This document shows positions 41,392-50,145 of a stretch of DNA of 64,000 nt, one piece after another. Each line of letters begins with the position of its first letter. Within the stretch, counting starts at the first letter, position 1. This DNA is from UBA4644 sp900555855 (lineage in GTDB: Bacteria; Bacillota; Clostridia; Oscillospirales; Butyricicoccaceae). A program made the position numbers and the translations under genes. The stretch spans positions 1 through 64,000 of the forward strand of contig DAWAJD010000005.1 in NCBI GenBank assembly GCA_052289195.1. Reading direction: 5' to 3'. The notes below the pieces were generated by a model. That model did not search any database, was not told the origin of the DNA, and worked only from the letters and a program-made list of their open reading frames with translations.

Positions 41392-42750
41392 ATGGAGAAG
41401 ATCAAGCCCCGCACCCTCTCCGGCTTCATGGAGCTGCTGCCTGCCCGGCAGATGCAGATGGAGCGCTTTTTGCAGGTGCTGCGGGAGACCTACAGCCTTT
41501 ATGGCTTCACACCGCTGGACACGCCGGTGATCGAGGCGGCGGAGGTCCTGCTGGCCAAGGGCGGCGGCGAAACGGAAAAGCAGATCTACCGCTTTGAAAA
41601 GGGCGGCAGCGATCTGGCACTGCGCTTTGACCTGACGGTGCCGCTGGCCAAATATGTGGCCCAGAATTACGGCGTCCTCAGCTTTCCCTTCCGCCGGTTC
41701 CAGATCGGCAAGGTCTACCGGGGCGAACGGGCTCAGCGGGGCCGGTTCCGGGAGTTTTATCAGGCGGATATCGATGTGATCGGCGACGGCCAGCTGGACA
41801 TCGTCAACGAGGCGGAGATCCCCGCCATTATTTACCGGACCTTTACAGCCCTTGGGCTGCAGCGGTTTCAGATCCGCGTCAACAACCGGAAGATCCTGGG
41901 CGGCTTTTATTCCATGCTGGGCCTTGGCGAAAAGGCCGGCGACATCATGCGCACGGTGGACAAGTTGGAAAAGATCGGGCCGGAGAAGGTCACGGAGATC
42001 CTGACGGAGGATCTGGGCGTCTCAGACGCCGATGCGGAGGCCATTTTGTCCTTCATTTCCATCCGCGGCTCCAACGGACAGGTGCTGGAGGCGCTGGAGG
42101 CCTGGCGCGGCCGGGACGCGCTGTTTGATCAGGGCCTGGAGGAGCTGAAGGCCGTTGCGGGCTATCTCAGCGCCTTTGGCGTTCCCGAGCGCAATTTTGC
42201 CGTGGATCTGACCATCGCCCGGGGCCTGGATTATTATACCGGCACCGTCTATGAGACCGCCATGCTGGATCATCCGGAGATCGGCTCCATCTGCTCCGGC
42301 GGCCGCTACGATAATCTGGCGGAATATTACACTGACAAAAAGCTCCCCGGCGTGGGCATCTCCATCGGCGTGACCCGGCTGTTTTATGTGCTGGAGGAGC
42401 AGGGGATGCTCAGCGACCAGATGGTCACCGCGCCGGCGGATGTGCTGGTGATCCCCATGTCCGATGATCTGCAGGCCGCCATCCAGACGGCCACCGCCCT
42501 GCGGGACGCGGGCATCCGCACCCAGCTTTATACCGAAAAGAAAAAGTTCAAGGCCCGCATCGGCTATGCCGCAAAGCTGGGCATTCCCTACGCCGTTTTC
42601 CTGGGGGAGGACGAGATCGCGCAGGGCGTGGTCAGCTGCAAGGACCTTGCCGCCGGCCAGCAGCAGACGCTGCCCGTGGAGCAGCTAATCCCCCAGCTGA
42701 AGGCCGCGCTGGCCGCCCGCAGCAGCGGAACGGTGATCCGGGAAGACTGA
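41392..42750 (+). CDS. hisS: Histidine--tRNA ligase
   Basis: A 452-residue class II synthetase. Motif 1 region TPVIEAAEVL, motif 2 FRRFQIGKVYRGERAQRGRFREFYQADIDVIG (about 101-132), histidine-specific block RGLDYYTGTVYE (about 270) and motif 3 GVGISIGVTRL near 320, then the anticodon-binding domain from about 345. GAAAGG precedes the ATG. It is the first gene of the T-box operon, with aspS following after 42 bp. Confidence 0.95.
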   Translation: MEKIKPRTLSGFMELLPARQMQMERFLQVLRETYSLYGFTPLDTPVIEAAEVLLAKGGGETEKQIYRFEKGGSDLALRFDLTVPLAKYVAQNYGVLSFPFRRFQIGKVYRGERAQRGRFREFYQADIDVIGDGQLDIVNEAEIPAIIYRTFTALGLQRFQIRVNNRKILGGFYSMLGLGEKAGDIMRTVDKLEKIGPEKVTEILTEDLGVSDADAEAILSFISIRGSNGQVLEALEAWRGRDALFDQGLEELKAVAGYLSAFGVPERNFAVDLTIARGLDYYTGTVYETAMLDHPEIGSICSGGRYDNLAEYYTDKKLPGVGISIGVTRLFYVLEEQGMLSDQMVTAPADVLVIPMSDDLQAAIQTATALRDAGIRTQLYTEKKKFKARIGYAAKLGIPYAVFLGEDEIAQGVVSCKDLAAGQQQTLPVEQLIPQLKAALAARSSGTVIRED

Positions 42751-42792
42751 CATTGGAATATCAAAAAAACAGAACATAGGAGTGGAACAGTT

Positions 42793-44565
42793 ATGATGCA
42801 ATCCAGAACCCATACCTGCGGCGAGCTGCGGCTGGCCAATGCGGGCCAGACGGTGACGCTGGCCGGCTTTATGGAAAATGTCCGCGAGGTGGGCGGAAGC
42901 CTGGCCTTTGTGGTGCTGCGGGACTTTTACGGCACGACCCAGCTTTTGGTGGAGGACGCCGCGCTGCTGGCCCAGATCAAGGGCCTGAACAAGGAAACGA
43001 CCCTGCAGGTCACCGGCGTGGTGCGGGAGCGCTCCAGCAAAAATCCCAAGCTGCCCACCGGCGAGATCGAGGTCGTCCCCTCCGAGATTCGCGTTTTGGG
43101 CCGCTGCCGCAACAACGAGCTGCCCTTTGAGATCAATCACAGCCGGGAGGCCGACGAGACCCAGCGGCTGAAATACCGCTATCTGGACCTGCGCAACCCC
43201 GCCGTCAAGGGCAATATCATCCTGCGCTGCCAGGTGGTGGCCGCCATCCGCAAGGCCATGATGGACCATGATTTCCTGGAGATCACCACCCCCATCCTCA
43301 CCGCCTCCTCTCCCGAGGGCGCCCGGGACTATCTGGTTCCCGCACGGAAGCATCCCGGCAAGTTTTATGCCCTGCCCCAGGCACCCCAGCAGTTCAAGCA
43401 GCTGCTGATGGCCTCCGGCTTCGACCGTTATTTCCAGATCGCGCCCTGCTTCCGGGATGAGGACGCCCGGGGCGACCGCTCTCCCGGCGAGTTTTATCAG
43501 CTGGATATGGAGATGGCCTTCGCCACGCAGGAGGATGTGTTCTCCGTCATCGAGGATGTCTTCCCCCCCATCTTTGCAAAATACGGCAAGTACAATATTG
43601 CCTCCCAGCCGCCCTTCCGCCGCATCGCCTACAATGACGCGCTGGAGCTTTACGGCTCCGACAAGCCTGATCTGCGCATCGATCTTCTGATCCAGGACGC
43701 CACGGCGCTGCTCTCCGGCTGCGGCTTCGGCCCCTTCGAGGGCAATACGGTGAAGGCCGTAGTGGTCACGGATTTCTCCGCCACCCGCAAGCACATCGAC
43801 GCTCTGTGCAATGATGTGGAGGTCCAGGCCGGCAGCAAGCCCTACTGGTTCCGCTATGATGAGACCGGCGAGATCGTGGGCGGCATCGCCAAGTTCATCG
43901 CGCCCATCAAGGATCAGGTGGTGGAAGCGCTGGGCCTGAAGCCCGGCTGCTTCGTGGGTCTGGCCGCAGGCAAGAAGTCTGCCGCCCAGAAGACCGCCGG
44001 CGTCCTGCGCAATAAGCTGGGCGCGCTCTGCCCCAACCATATGGACAGGGAGCGCTATGCGTTCTGCTGGATCGTGGATTTCCCCATGTATGAGATCGGC
44101 GAGGAATCTGGCCAGCTGGAGTTTTGCCACAATCCCTTCTCCATGCCCAAGGGCGGCATCGAGCCGCTGCTGCAGGCGGAGCGGGGCCAGCTGGATCCTC
44201 TGACCATCACTGCGGATCAGTATGATCTGGTGGTCAACGGCGTGGAGCTTTCCTCCGGCGCGGTCCGCAACCACGATCCCGAGATCATGATCAAGGCCTT
44301 TGAAATGGTCCGTCTGGGCGAGGAGGATGTGAAGTCCAAATTCCCCGCCATGTATAACGCCTTCTGCTACGGCGCACCGCCGCACGCGGGCATCGCCCCC
44401 GGCATCGACCGGATCGTCATGCTGCTGGCCGGAGAGGATTCCATCCGGGAGATCATTCCCTTCCCCATGAACAAAAACGCGCAGGATATCATGATGGGCG
44501 CGCCCTCCGAGGTGACGCAGAAGCAGCTGGATGAGCTGCATCTGAAGATCGAGCTGGGAGAATAA
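42793..44565 (+). CDS. aspS: Aspartate--tRNA ligase, bacterial type
   Basis: A 590-residue bacterial-type AspRS: OB-fold anticodon domain (about 1-110), class II motif 1 near 150, motif 2 FQIAPCFRDEDARGDRSPGEFYQLDMEMAF (about 215-244), a GAD insertion (about 285-420), and motif 3 GAPPHAGIAPGIDRIVMLL near 530. Whether it is discriminating or non-discriminating towards tRNA-Asn cannot be told here. It is cotranscribed with hisS and rnhA under the T-box. Confidence 0.95.
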   Translation: MMQSRTHTCGELRLANAGQTVTLAGFMENVREVGGSLAFVVLRDFYGTTQLLVEDAALLAQIKGLNKETTLQVTGVVRERSSKNPKLPTGEIEVVPSEIRVLGRCRNNELPFEINHSREADETQRLKYRYLDLRNPAVKGNIILRCQVVAAIRKAMMDHDFLEITTPILTASSPEGARDYLVPARKHPGKFYALPQAPQQFKQLLMASGFDRYFQIAPCFRDEDARGDRSPGEFYQLDMEMAFATQEDVFSVIEDVFPPIFAKYGKYNIASQPPFRRIAYNDALELYGSDKPDLRIDLLIQDATALLSGCGFGPFEGNTVKAVVVTDFSATRKHIDALCNDVEVQAGSKPYWFRYDETGEIVGGIAKFIAPIKDQVVEALGLKPGCFVGLAAGKKSAAQKTAGVLRNKLGALCPNHMDRERYAFCWIVDFPMYEIGEESGQLEFCHNPFSMPKGGIEPLLQAERGQLDPLTITADQYDLVVNGVELSSGAVRNHDPEIMIKAFEMVRLGEEDVKSKFPAMYNAFCYGAPPHAGIAPGIDRIVMLLAGEDSIREIIPFPMNKNAQDIMMGAPSEVTQKQLDELHLKIELGE

Positions 44566-44568
44566 GCC

Positions 44569-45015
44569 ATGAAGCGCGTGGAGCTGTATACCGACGGCAG
44601 CTGCAGCGGAAACCCCGGCCCCGGCGGCTGGGGGGCGATCCTGATCTATCAGGGGTTGGAAAAGGAGCTTTCCGGCGGCGCAGCCGCCACCACCAACAAC
44701 CGCATGGAGCTTACCGGCGCAATTCAGGGCCTTGCCGCCCTGAAGGAGCCCTGCCAGGTGGAGCTTTATACCGACAGCCAGTATATCGCCTCCGCCATCA
44801 ACCAGCATTGGCTGGAGAACTGGAAAAAACGGGGCTGGAGAAAGGCGGATAAGTCTCCCGTGCTCAATCAGGAGCTGTGGCAGCAGCTGGATGAGCAGCT
44901 GAGCCGCCATCAGGTGACCTTCCACTGGGTCAAGGGCCATGCGGATAATGTCTATAACAACCGCTGCGACGCGCTGGCCGTGGCCCAGACGCAGAAATAC
45001 CGCTCCCTTCGCTGA
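44569..45015 (+). CDS. rnhA: Ribonuclease HI
   Basis: A 148-residue RNase HI cutting RNA in RNA-DNA hybrids. The four catalytic acids are in VELYTDGSCSGNPGPGG (Asp near 7), NNRMELTGA (Glu near 46), LYTDSQYI (Asp near 68) and HADNVYNNRCDALA (final Asp near 129-138), with the basic-protrusion segment WKKRGWRKADKSPV present. It starts 3 bp after aspS. Confidence 0.95.
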   Translation: MKRVELYTDGSCSGNPGPGGWGAILIYQGLEKELSGGAAATTNNRMELTGAIQGLAALKEPCQVELYTDSQYIASAINQHWLENWKKRGWRKADKSPVLNQELWQQLDEQLSRHQVTFHWVKGHADNVYNNRCDALAVAQTQKYRSLR

Positions 45016-45028
45016 AAAGGAGTCTTGT

Positions 45029-45166
45029 ATGCTGACACAATATACCGTAGACGCGTTTACCGATCAGGCCTTCCGGGGCGGAGAGCTGCTGTGCCGGATG
45101 GAGGGCGATACCGTCTGTCTGGCCGGCCGGGCCGCCCTTTACGCAAAGTCCGAGCTTTATCTTTAA
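45029..45166 (+). pseudogene. PhzF-family remnant with large internal deletion
   Basis: A 45-residue frame with a good ribosome site (AAAAGGAG). MLTQYTVDAFTDQAFRG is the standard N-terminus of PhzF-like epimerase/isomerase proteins, and the last 20 residues (VCLAGRAALYAKSELYL) match the usual end of the same family, where a G-x-A-V-L-Y strand closes the protein. Some 220-250 residues between them are missing. The join is in frame, so a short peptide could still be made. It is followed at once by a strong terminator. Confidence 0.7.
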
Positions 45167-45174
45167 GATGTCTC

Positions 45175-45211
45175 CGGCCGCCGCGGGGTGTTCTGCGGCG
45201 GCCGCTTTTTT
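45175..45211 (+). terminator. Terminator of the hisS-aspS-rnhA operon
   Basis: CGGCCGCCGC / GCGGCGGCCG stem followed by CTTTTTT. Confidence 0.92.
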
Positions 45212-45311
45212 GCGCCGGCCGGAAGGCTGCGGCGCCCGCCGGCGGGAGGGGCGGGAGATCCGGCAGAACGGGGCGGTTTTCGGCGGAAAAGCCTGAAAAT
45301 TCACGGAAAAA

Positions 45312-45354
45312 TTTACATTTGCCACTTGTAAAGGCCACTAAAAAGGTGTATATT
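45312..45354 (+). promoter_or_regulatory. nifS-nifU promoter with overlapping inverted repeat
   Basis: TTGTAA (45326-45331), 17-bp spacer, TATATT (45349-45354). An inverted repeat TTTACA-N9-TGTAAA (45312-45317 and 45327-45332) overlaps the -35, a good position for a repressor. No Rrf2/IscR gene adjoins. Confidence 0.7.
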
Positions 45355-45410
45355 ATACCTGAAATCAAAAGAACGGGCCCAAGGCCCGCCGAAAGGAGCA
45401 ACACAACCCC

Positions 45411-46586
45411 ATGGAAGATCGTTTTGTCTATGCGGACAACGCGGCGACCACCCCCATCCACGCCGATGTCCTGAATAAAATGATGCCCTTCCTCACCACG
45501 GAATACGGCAACGCCAGCACCCTTTACCGTCTGGGCCAGAGCAGCCACAAGGCGCTGGAGAATGCCCGGCAGGAGGTGGCGCTGCTGATGAACGCCGAGC
45601 CCGCGGAGATCACCTTCACCGGCTGCGGCAGCGAATCCGACAATCTGGCGCTGCGGGGCTATCTCCATTCCCGTCAGGCCAAGGGCAGGAAGCATCTTAT
45701 CATCTCCACCATCGAGCACCACGCCATTCTCTACACCGCGCAGGCGCTGGAGAAGGAGGGCTTTGCGGTCACCTATCTGCCGGTGAATCAATACGGCCAG
45801 GTGGAGCCGCAGGCGCTGGAGCAGGCGATCCGGCCGGATACCGCGCTGGTCTCCATCATGTTTGCCAACAACGAGATCGGCACCATCAATCCCGTGGCGG
45901 AGCTGGGCCGGGTCTGTCATGAAAAGGGCGTTGTGTTCCATACCGACGCCGTTCAGGCCTACGGTCATGTGCCCATCGATGTGAAGGCCATGAACATTGA
46001 TATGCTTTCCCTCTCCGGCCATAAGATCAACGCCCCCAAGGGCGTGGGCGCCATCTATGTCCGCAAGGGCATCCGGCTGGAGCCTCAGCTCACCGGCGGC
46101 GGACAGGAGCGGGGCCTCCGCTCCGGCACGGAGAATATCGCCTCCATCGTGGGTCTGGGCGAAGCCGCCCGCCTGAAGCGGGTGAATATGGAGCGGGAGA
46201 CCGCCTATATCGGCGCGCTGTCCCGCAAGCTCATCGACGGCGTCCTGCAGCTGCCTCAGACCATCCTGACGGGCCATCCCACCCAGCGTCTGCCGGGCAC
46301 CTGCTCCTTCTGCATCAACGCCATTGAGGGCGAGAGCCTGGTTTTGCGGCTGGACATGAACGGCATCTGCGCCAGCACCGGCTCCGCCTGCTCCACCGGC
46401 AGCCTGGATCCCAGCCATGTGCTGCTGGGCATCGGCCTGAGCCACGAGATCTCCCACGGCTCCCTGCGCCTGACGCTTGGGCCGCAGAACACGGAAGAGG
46501 ATGTGGATTATATTTTGGAGCGCCTGAAGGGCGTCGTGGAGACGCTGCGGGCCATGTCTCCCATTTGGGATCCCAAACAGAACTGA
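45411..46586 (+). CDS. nifS: Cysteine desulfurase NifS
   Basis: A 391-residue PLP enzyme that removes sulfur from cysteine for Fe-S cluster assembly. VYADNAATTPIHADVLNKMMPF at the start, ISTIEHHAIL near 101, HTDAVQAYGH near 179, PLP lysine in SGHKINAPKGVGA (near 205), and active-site Cys in ASTGSACSTGSLDPSHVL (near 327) with the group I type loop. AAAGGAG precedes the ATG. nifU follows 12 bp later, so the two form a minimal NIF-type assembly operon, common in Clostridia. Confidence 0.95.
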   Translation: MEDRFVYADNAATTPIHADVLNKMMPFLTTEYGNASTLYRLGQSSHKALENARQEVALLMNAEPAEITFTGCGSESDNLALRGYLHSRQAKGRKHLIISTIEHHAILYTAQALEKEGFAVTYLPVNQYGQVEPQALEQAIRPDTALVSIMFANNEIGTINPVAELGRVCHEKGVVFHTDAVQAYGHVPIDVKAMNIDMLSLSGHKINAPKGVGAIYVRKGIRLEPQLTGGGQERGLRSGTENIASIVGLGEAARLKRVNMERETAYIGALSRKLIDGVLQLPQTILTGHPTQRLPGTCSFCINAIEGESLVLRLDMNGICASTGSACSTGSLDPSHVLLGIGLSHEISHGSLRLTLGPQNTEEDVDYILERLKGVVETLRAMSPIWDPKQN

Positions 46587-46598
46587 GGAGGAACGAGC

Positions 46599-47081
46599 AT
46601 GGATTATTCTGCAAAAGTCATGGATCATTTTGCCCATCCCCGCAATGTGGGCGACCTGCCGGACGCCAACGCCGTTGGCGTGGTGGGCAATCAGAAGTGC
46701 GGCGATATTATGAAAATGATGATGAGGATCGAGGATGGCATCATCAAGGATGTGAAATTCCAGACCTTCGGCTGCGGCGCTGCCGTGGCCACCTCCTCCA
46801 TGGCCACGGAGCTGGTGAAGGGCAAGTCCATTCAGGAGGCGCTCCAGCTCACCAACAAGGCCGTCATGGAAGCGCTGGACGGTCTGCCCCCCGTGAAGGT
46901 CCACTGCTCCGTTCTGGCGGAGGAGGCCATCCGGGCCGCGCTGGCGGATTATTATCAGCGGCAGGGCATCGACCCCAAGCCCATCGTGGGCTGCGACGCC
47001 AACTGCAGCAGCTGCCATGAGGACCACGGCCACGGCCATGAGGAGCCCCAGCCCTCTGAGCACTGCGACCCCGCCAAATAA
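46599..47081 (+). CDS. nifU: Fe-S cluster scaffold NifU/IscU with Cys/His-rich tail
   Basis: A 160-residue scaffold: MDHFAHPRNVG near 8, the three cluster ligands CGD (near 35), GCGAAVATSSM (near 60) and VHCSVLAE (near 103). The domain ends around residue 125; the tail CDANCSSCHEDHGHGHEE...HC adds four more Cys and several His residues and is unlike plain IscU, so it may bind metal or an extra cluster. GGAGG precedes the start. A terminator follows at 47097. Confidence 0.93.
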   Translation: MDYSAKVMDHFAHPRNVGDLPDANAVGVVGNQKCGDIMKMMMRIEDGIIKDVKFQTFGCGAAVATSSMATELVKGKSIQEALQLTNKAVMEALDGLPPVKVHCSVLAEEAIRAALADYYQRQGIDPKPIVGCDANCSSCHEDHGHGHEEPQPSEHCDPAK

Positions 47082-47096
47082 CAAAGACATGAAAAA

Positions 47097-47127
47097 AGAG
47101 CCTGCCCTGCGGCAGGCTCTTTTTTTC
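47097..47127 (+). terminator. Terminator of nifS-nifU (bidirectional)
   Basis: AGAGCCTGCC / GGCAGGCTCT stem with TTTTTTT on the plus side and AAAAAA before it, so it can also serve the minus-strand HMA gene. Confidence 0.93.
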
Positions 47128-47131
47128 TTTG

Positions 47132-47392
47132 TCAGCGCTTTTTCCCAAGGCCAAACAGGCCCTTTTTTTCATAAGGATGGCTTTCCAGCCCCAAAAAGGT
47201 ATAGCCGGTCTTTTCGATGGCGGCCTTCAGGGCGGCCTCGTCCGGCTGCTGCTGGCTGATCACCACAGTCTGCCCCTTTCCGTGGGACGCAGAGACCTTT
47301 TTCACCGGAACAGCGCTGCGGATGGCATTGCAGATGTGGGCTTCACACATGCCGCACATCATGCCGTCAATGCGGATAACGGTTTCAAACAT
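47132..47392 (-). CDS. Heavy-metal-associated (HMA) domain protein, CopZ-like
   Basis: An 86-residue HMA protein. The metal motif is GMMCGMC (residues about 11-17; Cys-x-x-Cys), followed by the ferredoxin-like beta-alpha fold and the QQPDEAALKAAIEKTGYTF end. It likely carries copper(I) or a similar soft metal. AGGAGGAGG precedes the ATG at 47392, so the frame up to 47419 is not used. The basic tail KKGLFGLGKKR is unusual. No copper ATPase adjoins. Confidence 0.82.
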   Translation of the reverse strand: MFETVIRIDGMMCGMCEAHICNAIRSAVPVKKVSASHGKGQTVVISQQQPDEAALKAAIEKTGYTFLGLESHPYEKKGLFGLGKKR

Positions 47393-47480
47393 GGGATCCT
47401 CCTCCTGATGCTCCGACAAGCGGTTAAATTGCTCTAATCAACCGCAGTTTACCACTTCCCGCCGCCGTTGTCAAGCGCGC

Positions 47481-47533
47481 AAAAAACGGCAGCAGGAGCC
47501 CGGGGGCTTGCGCCTGCCCGGACTCCTGCCGCT
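47481..47533 (-). terminator. Terminator of the liv operon
   Basis: On the minus strand GGCAGGAGTCCGGG pairs with CCCGGGCTCCTGCTGCC, followed by GTTTTTTGC. Confidence 0.88.
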
Positions 47534-47573
47534 GTATTATGAAGAAAGAAGCGAAAACGCGGGATCTGCCTTG

Positions 47574-48287
47574 TCAGCCGCCCAGATAGGCCTTGCGTAC
47601 TGCGTCGCTGGCCATCAGCTCCGCTCCCGTGCCGGAGAGGGAGATGCTGCCTGTCTCCAGGACATAGGCCCGGTCTGCTACGGAAAGCGCCGCCTGGGCG
47701 TTTTGCTCCACCAGAAGGATCGTGGTGCCTGCCGCATGGAGCTCGCGGATGATATCGAAGATCTGCTGCACCAAAATGGGCGCAAGGCCCATGGAGGGCT
47801 CGTCCAGCATCAGCAGCCTTGGCCTGGATATCAGCGCCCGGCCCATGGCCAGCATCTGCTGCTCGCCGCCGGATAGCGTCCCGGCCACCTGCTTATGCCG
47901 CTCCGCCAGACGGGGAAAGCGGCGATACACATCCTCGATGCCGGCCTGAATGGAGGAGGAGGGCTGGGTATAGGCGCCCATCTCCAGATTCTCCTCCACC
48001 GTCATTTCCAAAAACACATGCCGCCCCTCGGGGACCTGTGCCAGGCCGCGCTTGACGATCTTGTGGGGCGGAACGCCATGGAGGTCGTGACCGTCGAAGA
48101 TCACGCTGCCGCTCTGAGGATGGAGCAGGCCGGAGACCGTGTTGAGCACGGTGGATTTTCCCGCGCCGTTGGCGCCGATGAGGGTGACGATCTCCCCCTC
48201 CCGGACCGCAAAGGAGACGCCCTTGACCGCGTGGATGCTGCCGTAATAGACCTGCAGGTCCTTCACCTGAAGCAATGCCTCGCTCAT
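47574..48287 (-). CDS. livF: Branched-chain amino-acid ABC transporter ATPase LivF
   Basis: A 237-residue ATPase: Walker A GANGAGKST (about 38-46), signature LSGGEQQMLAMGRAL, Walker B LLMLDEPSMGLAP and switch LLVEQNA, with the LivF-typical VPEGRHVFLEMTVEENL segment. It pairs with LivG to drive LivHM. It overlaps livG by 4 bp. Confidence 0.95.
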   Translation of the reverse strand: MSEALLQVKDLQVYYGSIHAVKGVSFAVREGEIVTLIGANGAGKSTVLNTVSGLLHPQSGSVIFDGHDLHGVPPHKIVKRGLAQVPEGRHVFLEMTVEENLEMGAYTQPSSSIQAGIEDVYRRFPRLAERHKQVAGTLSGGEQQMLAMGRALISRPRLLMLDEPSMGLAPILVQQIFDIIRELHAAGTTILLVEQNAQAALSVADRAYVLETGSISLSGTGAELMASDAVRKAYLGG

Positions 48288-49129
48288 GCCTGCACCTCCT
48301 TGCTTTTGCCCAGATAGGCCTCAATGACCTGAGGATCGGACTGGATATCCTCCGGCGAGCCCTTGGCGATGAGCTTTCCAAAATTGAGAACGGCGATGCC
48401 CTCGCAGATGTTCATCACCAGATTCATATCGTGCTCGATGAGCAGGACGGCGATGCCGAAGGTGTCCCGGATGGTACGGATGTTTTCCATCAGCTCCGCC
48501 GTTTCTGAGGGGTTCATGCCCGCCGCCGGCTCGTCCAGCAGCAGCAGGCAGGGGTTGGTGGCCAGCGCACGGAGGATCTCCAGCCGGCGCTGGGCGCCGT
48601 AAGGAAGGCTGCCCGCCTTGTCCTCGGCGTATTTTTCCATGTGGAAGATGGAAAGCAGCTCCATGGCCCGCTCGTGGGCCACCCGCTCGCCTCTCCAGAA
48701 GGAGGGAAGACGGAAAATGCCGCTGAACATATTGTATTCGATCTGACTGTTCATGGCGACGGTGATGTTTTCTTCCACCGTCAGCTGGGAAAACAGCCGG
48801 ATGTTCTGAAAGGTGCGGGCGATGCCCGCCCGGTTCACCTGGGCGGTGTTCAGGTCGTGGATGTCACGACCGTCCAGCAGGATGGTGCCGTGGGTGGGCT
48901 GATAGACCTTGGTGAGCAGGTTGAAGATGGTGGTCTTGCCTGCGCCGTTGGGGCCGATCAGGCCGGCAATCTCCGTGCGGCCCACGGTGATGTTCAGATT
49001 ATCCACCGCCTTGAGGCCGCCGAAGGTGATACCCAGATCGATGCACTCCAGAATGGGGGTCTTGTTCACATCCCGCTCCGGCAGCAGCGCCGTGCGCACC
49101 ACCGGGATCAGCTTGGTTCGTTTCGACAT
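48284..49129 (-). CDS. livG: Branched-chain amino-acid ABC transporter ATPase LivG
   Basis: A 281-residue ATPase: Walker A GPNGAGKTT (near 58), the LivG-type GIARTFQNIRLFSQLTVEENI, LPYGAQRRLEILRAL as signature, LLLLDEPAAGMNP as Walker B and LLIEHDM as switch. About 20 extra residues precede the usual start. It begins directly at the livM stop. Confidence 0.95.
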   Translation of the reverse strand: MSKRTKLIPVVRTALLPERDVNKTPILECIDLGITFGGLKAVDNLNITVGRTEIAGLIGPNGAGKTTIFNLLTKVYQPTHGTILLDGRDIHDLNTAQVNRAGIARTFQNIRLFSQLTVEENITVAMNSQIEYNMFSGIFRLPSFWRGERVAHERAMELLSIFHMEKYAEDKAGSLPYGAQRRLEILRALATNPCLLLLDEPAAGMNPSETAELMENIRTIRDTFGIAVLLIEHDMNLVMNICEGIAVLNFGKLIAKGSPEDIQSDPQVIEAYLGKSKEVQA

Positions 49130-50140
49130 TTACGCCGCCTCCCTTCCGGAGCGTTTCTTTTCCCGCTGCCGCTCGGCGATCCGCGCAGGATGCAGGGATT
49201 CTGCCAGCGCGCGGAGCTTGGGATTGTTGGTCACCAGCATCACCAGGATCAGCACCACGGCATAGACCAGCATCCGGTAATCCGCAAACTCCCGCATGGC
49301 CTCCGGCAGCGCCTGCAGCACCACCGCAGCCAGAATAGAGCCGGGAACGCTGCCCATGCCGCCCAGCACCACGATAACCAGGATCTCGATGGACATATTA
49401 TAATCAAAGGCCGCGGCCTTCACATTGGCGAAGCAATGGCCGTAGAGCGCGCCGGCCGCGCCGGCAAAAAAGGCAGACAGCATGAAAACCGTCAGCTTAT
49501 AGCGGGTCACATTGATGCCCACGCTTTCTGCGGCGATGCGATTGTCCCGGATGGCCATAATGGCCCGGCCATGCTTGGAGCGCTTCAAATGCATCATCAC
49601 CAGCACCGTCAGCAGCACCAGCACCGCGCCATAGGGCAGCAGCATGGCTGCCTTGGAATAGATGGCGCCGGTATCCAGGCCCAAAGCGCCGCCGGTGACA
49701 TTCAGATTCGTAATGATATTCTTCACGATCTCGCCGCAGGCCAGCGTTACGATGGCCAGATAGTCGCCCTTCAGCCGCAGGGCCGGCAGACCCACCAAAA
49801 GGCCAAACAGCGACGCCGTCAGCCCGCCCAGCAGCATGGAAAGGGGCAGCCGCACAAAAAGCGGCAGGCTGCCGCTGAGGGCGATGGACAGCAGACAGCC
49901 GCTGAACAGGCCGACGGACATAAAGCCCGCATGGCCCAGGGAAAGCTCGCCCAGCAGACCGACCACCAGATTCAGCGAGACGGCCAGCACGATATAAACA
50001 GAAATAGGAAGCAGCATATTGGAGACCTGCCGGGTCAGACTGCCGCTGCTGAGCAGCAGACCCGCCGCCAGAAACGCGGCGGCGGTGAGCGCGAAGGTCA
50101 CAAGATCGCCCACGCTTTTGCGCTTTTTACCTTTTGCCAT
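49130..50140 (-). CDS. livM: Branched-chain amino-acid ABC transporter permease LivM
   Basis: A 336-residue permease with about nine helices, a basic N-terminus (AKGKKRKSVGD), LGHAGFMSVGLFSG near 85 and the conserved VVLGGMGSVPGSILAA near 280 that contacts the ATPases. It lies between livH and livG; livG starts at the next base after its stop. Confidence 0.94.
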   Translation of the reverse strand: MAKGKKRKSVGDLVTFALTAAAFLAAGLLLSSGSLTRQVSNMLLPISVYIVLAVSLNLVVGLLGELSLGHAGFMSVGLFSGCLLSIALSGSLPLFVRLPLSMLLGGLTASLFGLLVGLPALRLKGDYLAIVTLACGEIVKNIITNLNVTGGALGLDTGAIYSKAAMLLPYGAVLVLLTVLVMMHLKRSKHGRAIMAIRDNRIAAESVGINVTRYKLTVFMLSAFFAGAAGALYGHCFANVKAAAFDYNMSIEILVIVVLGGMGSVPGSILAAVVLQALPEAMREFADYRMLVYAVVLILVMLVTNNPKLRALAESLHPARIAERQREKKRSGREAA

Positions 50141-50145
50141 AGCCG

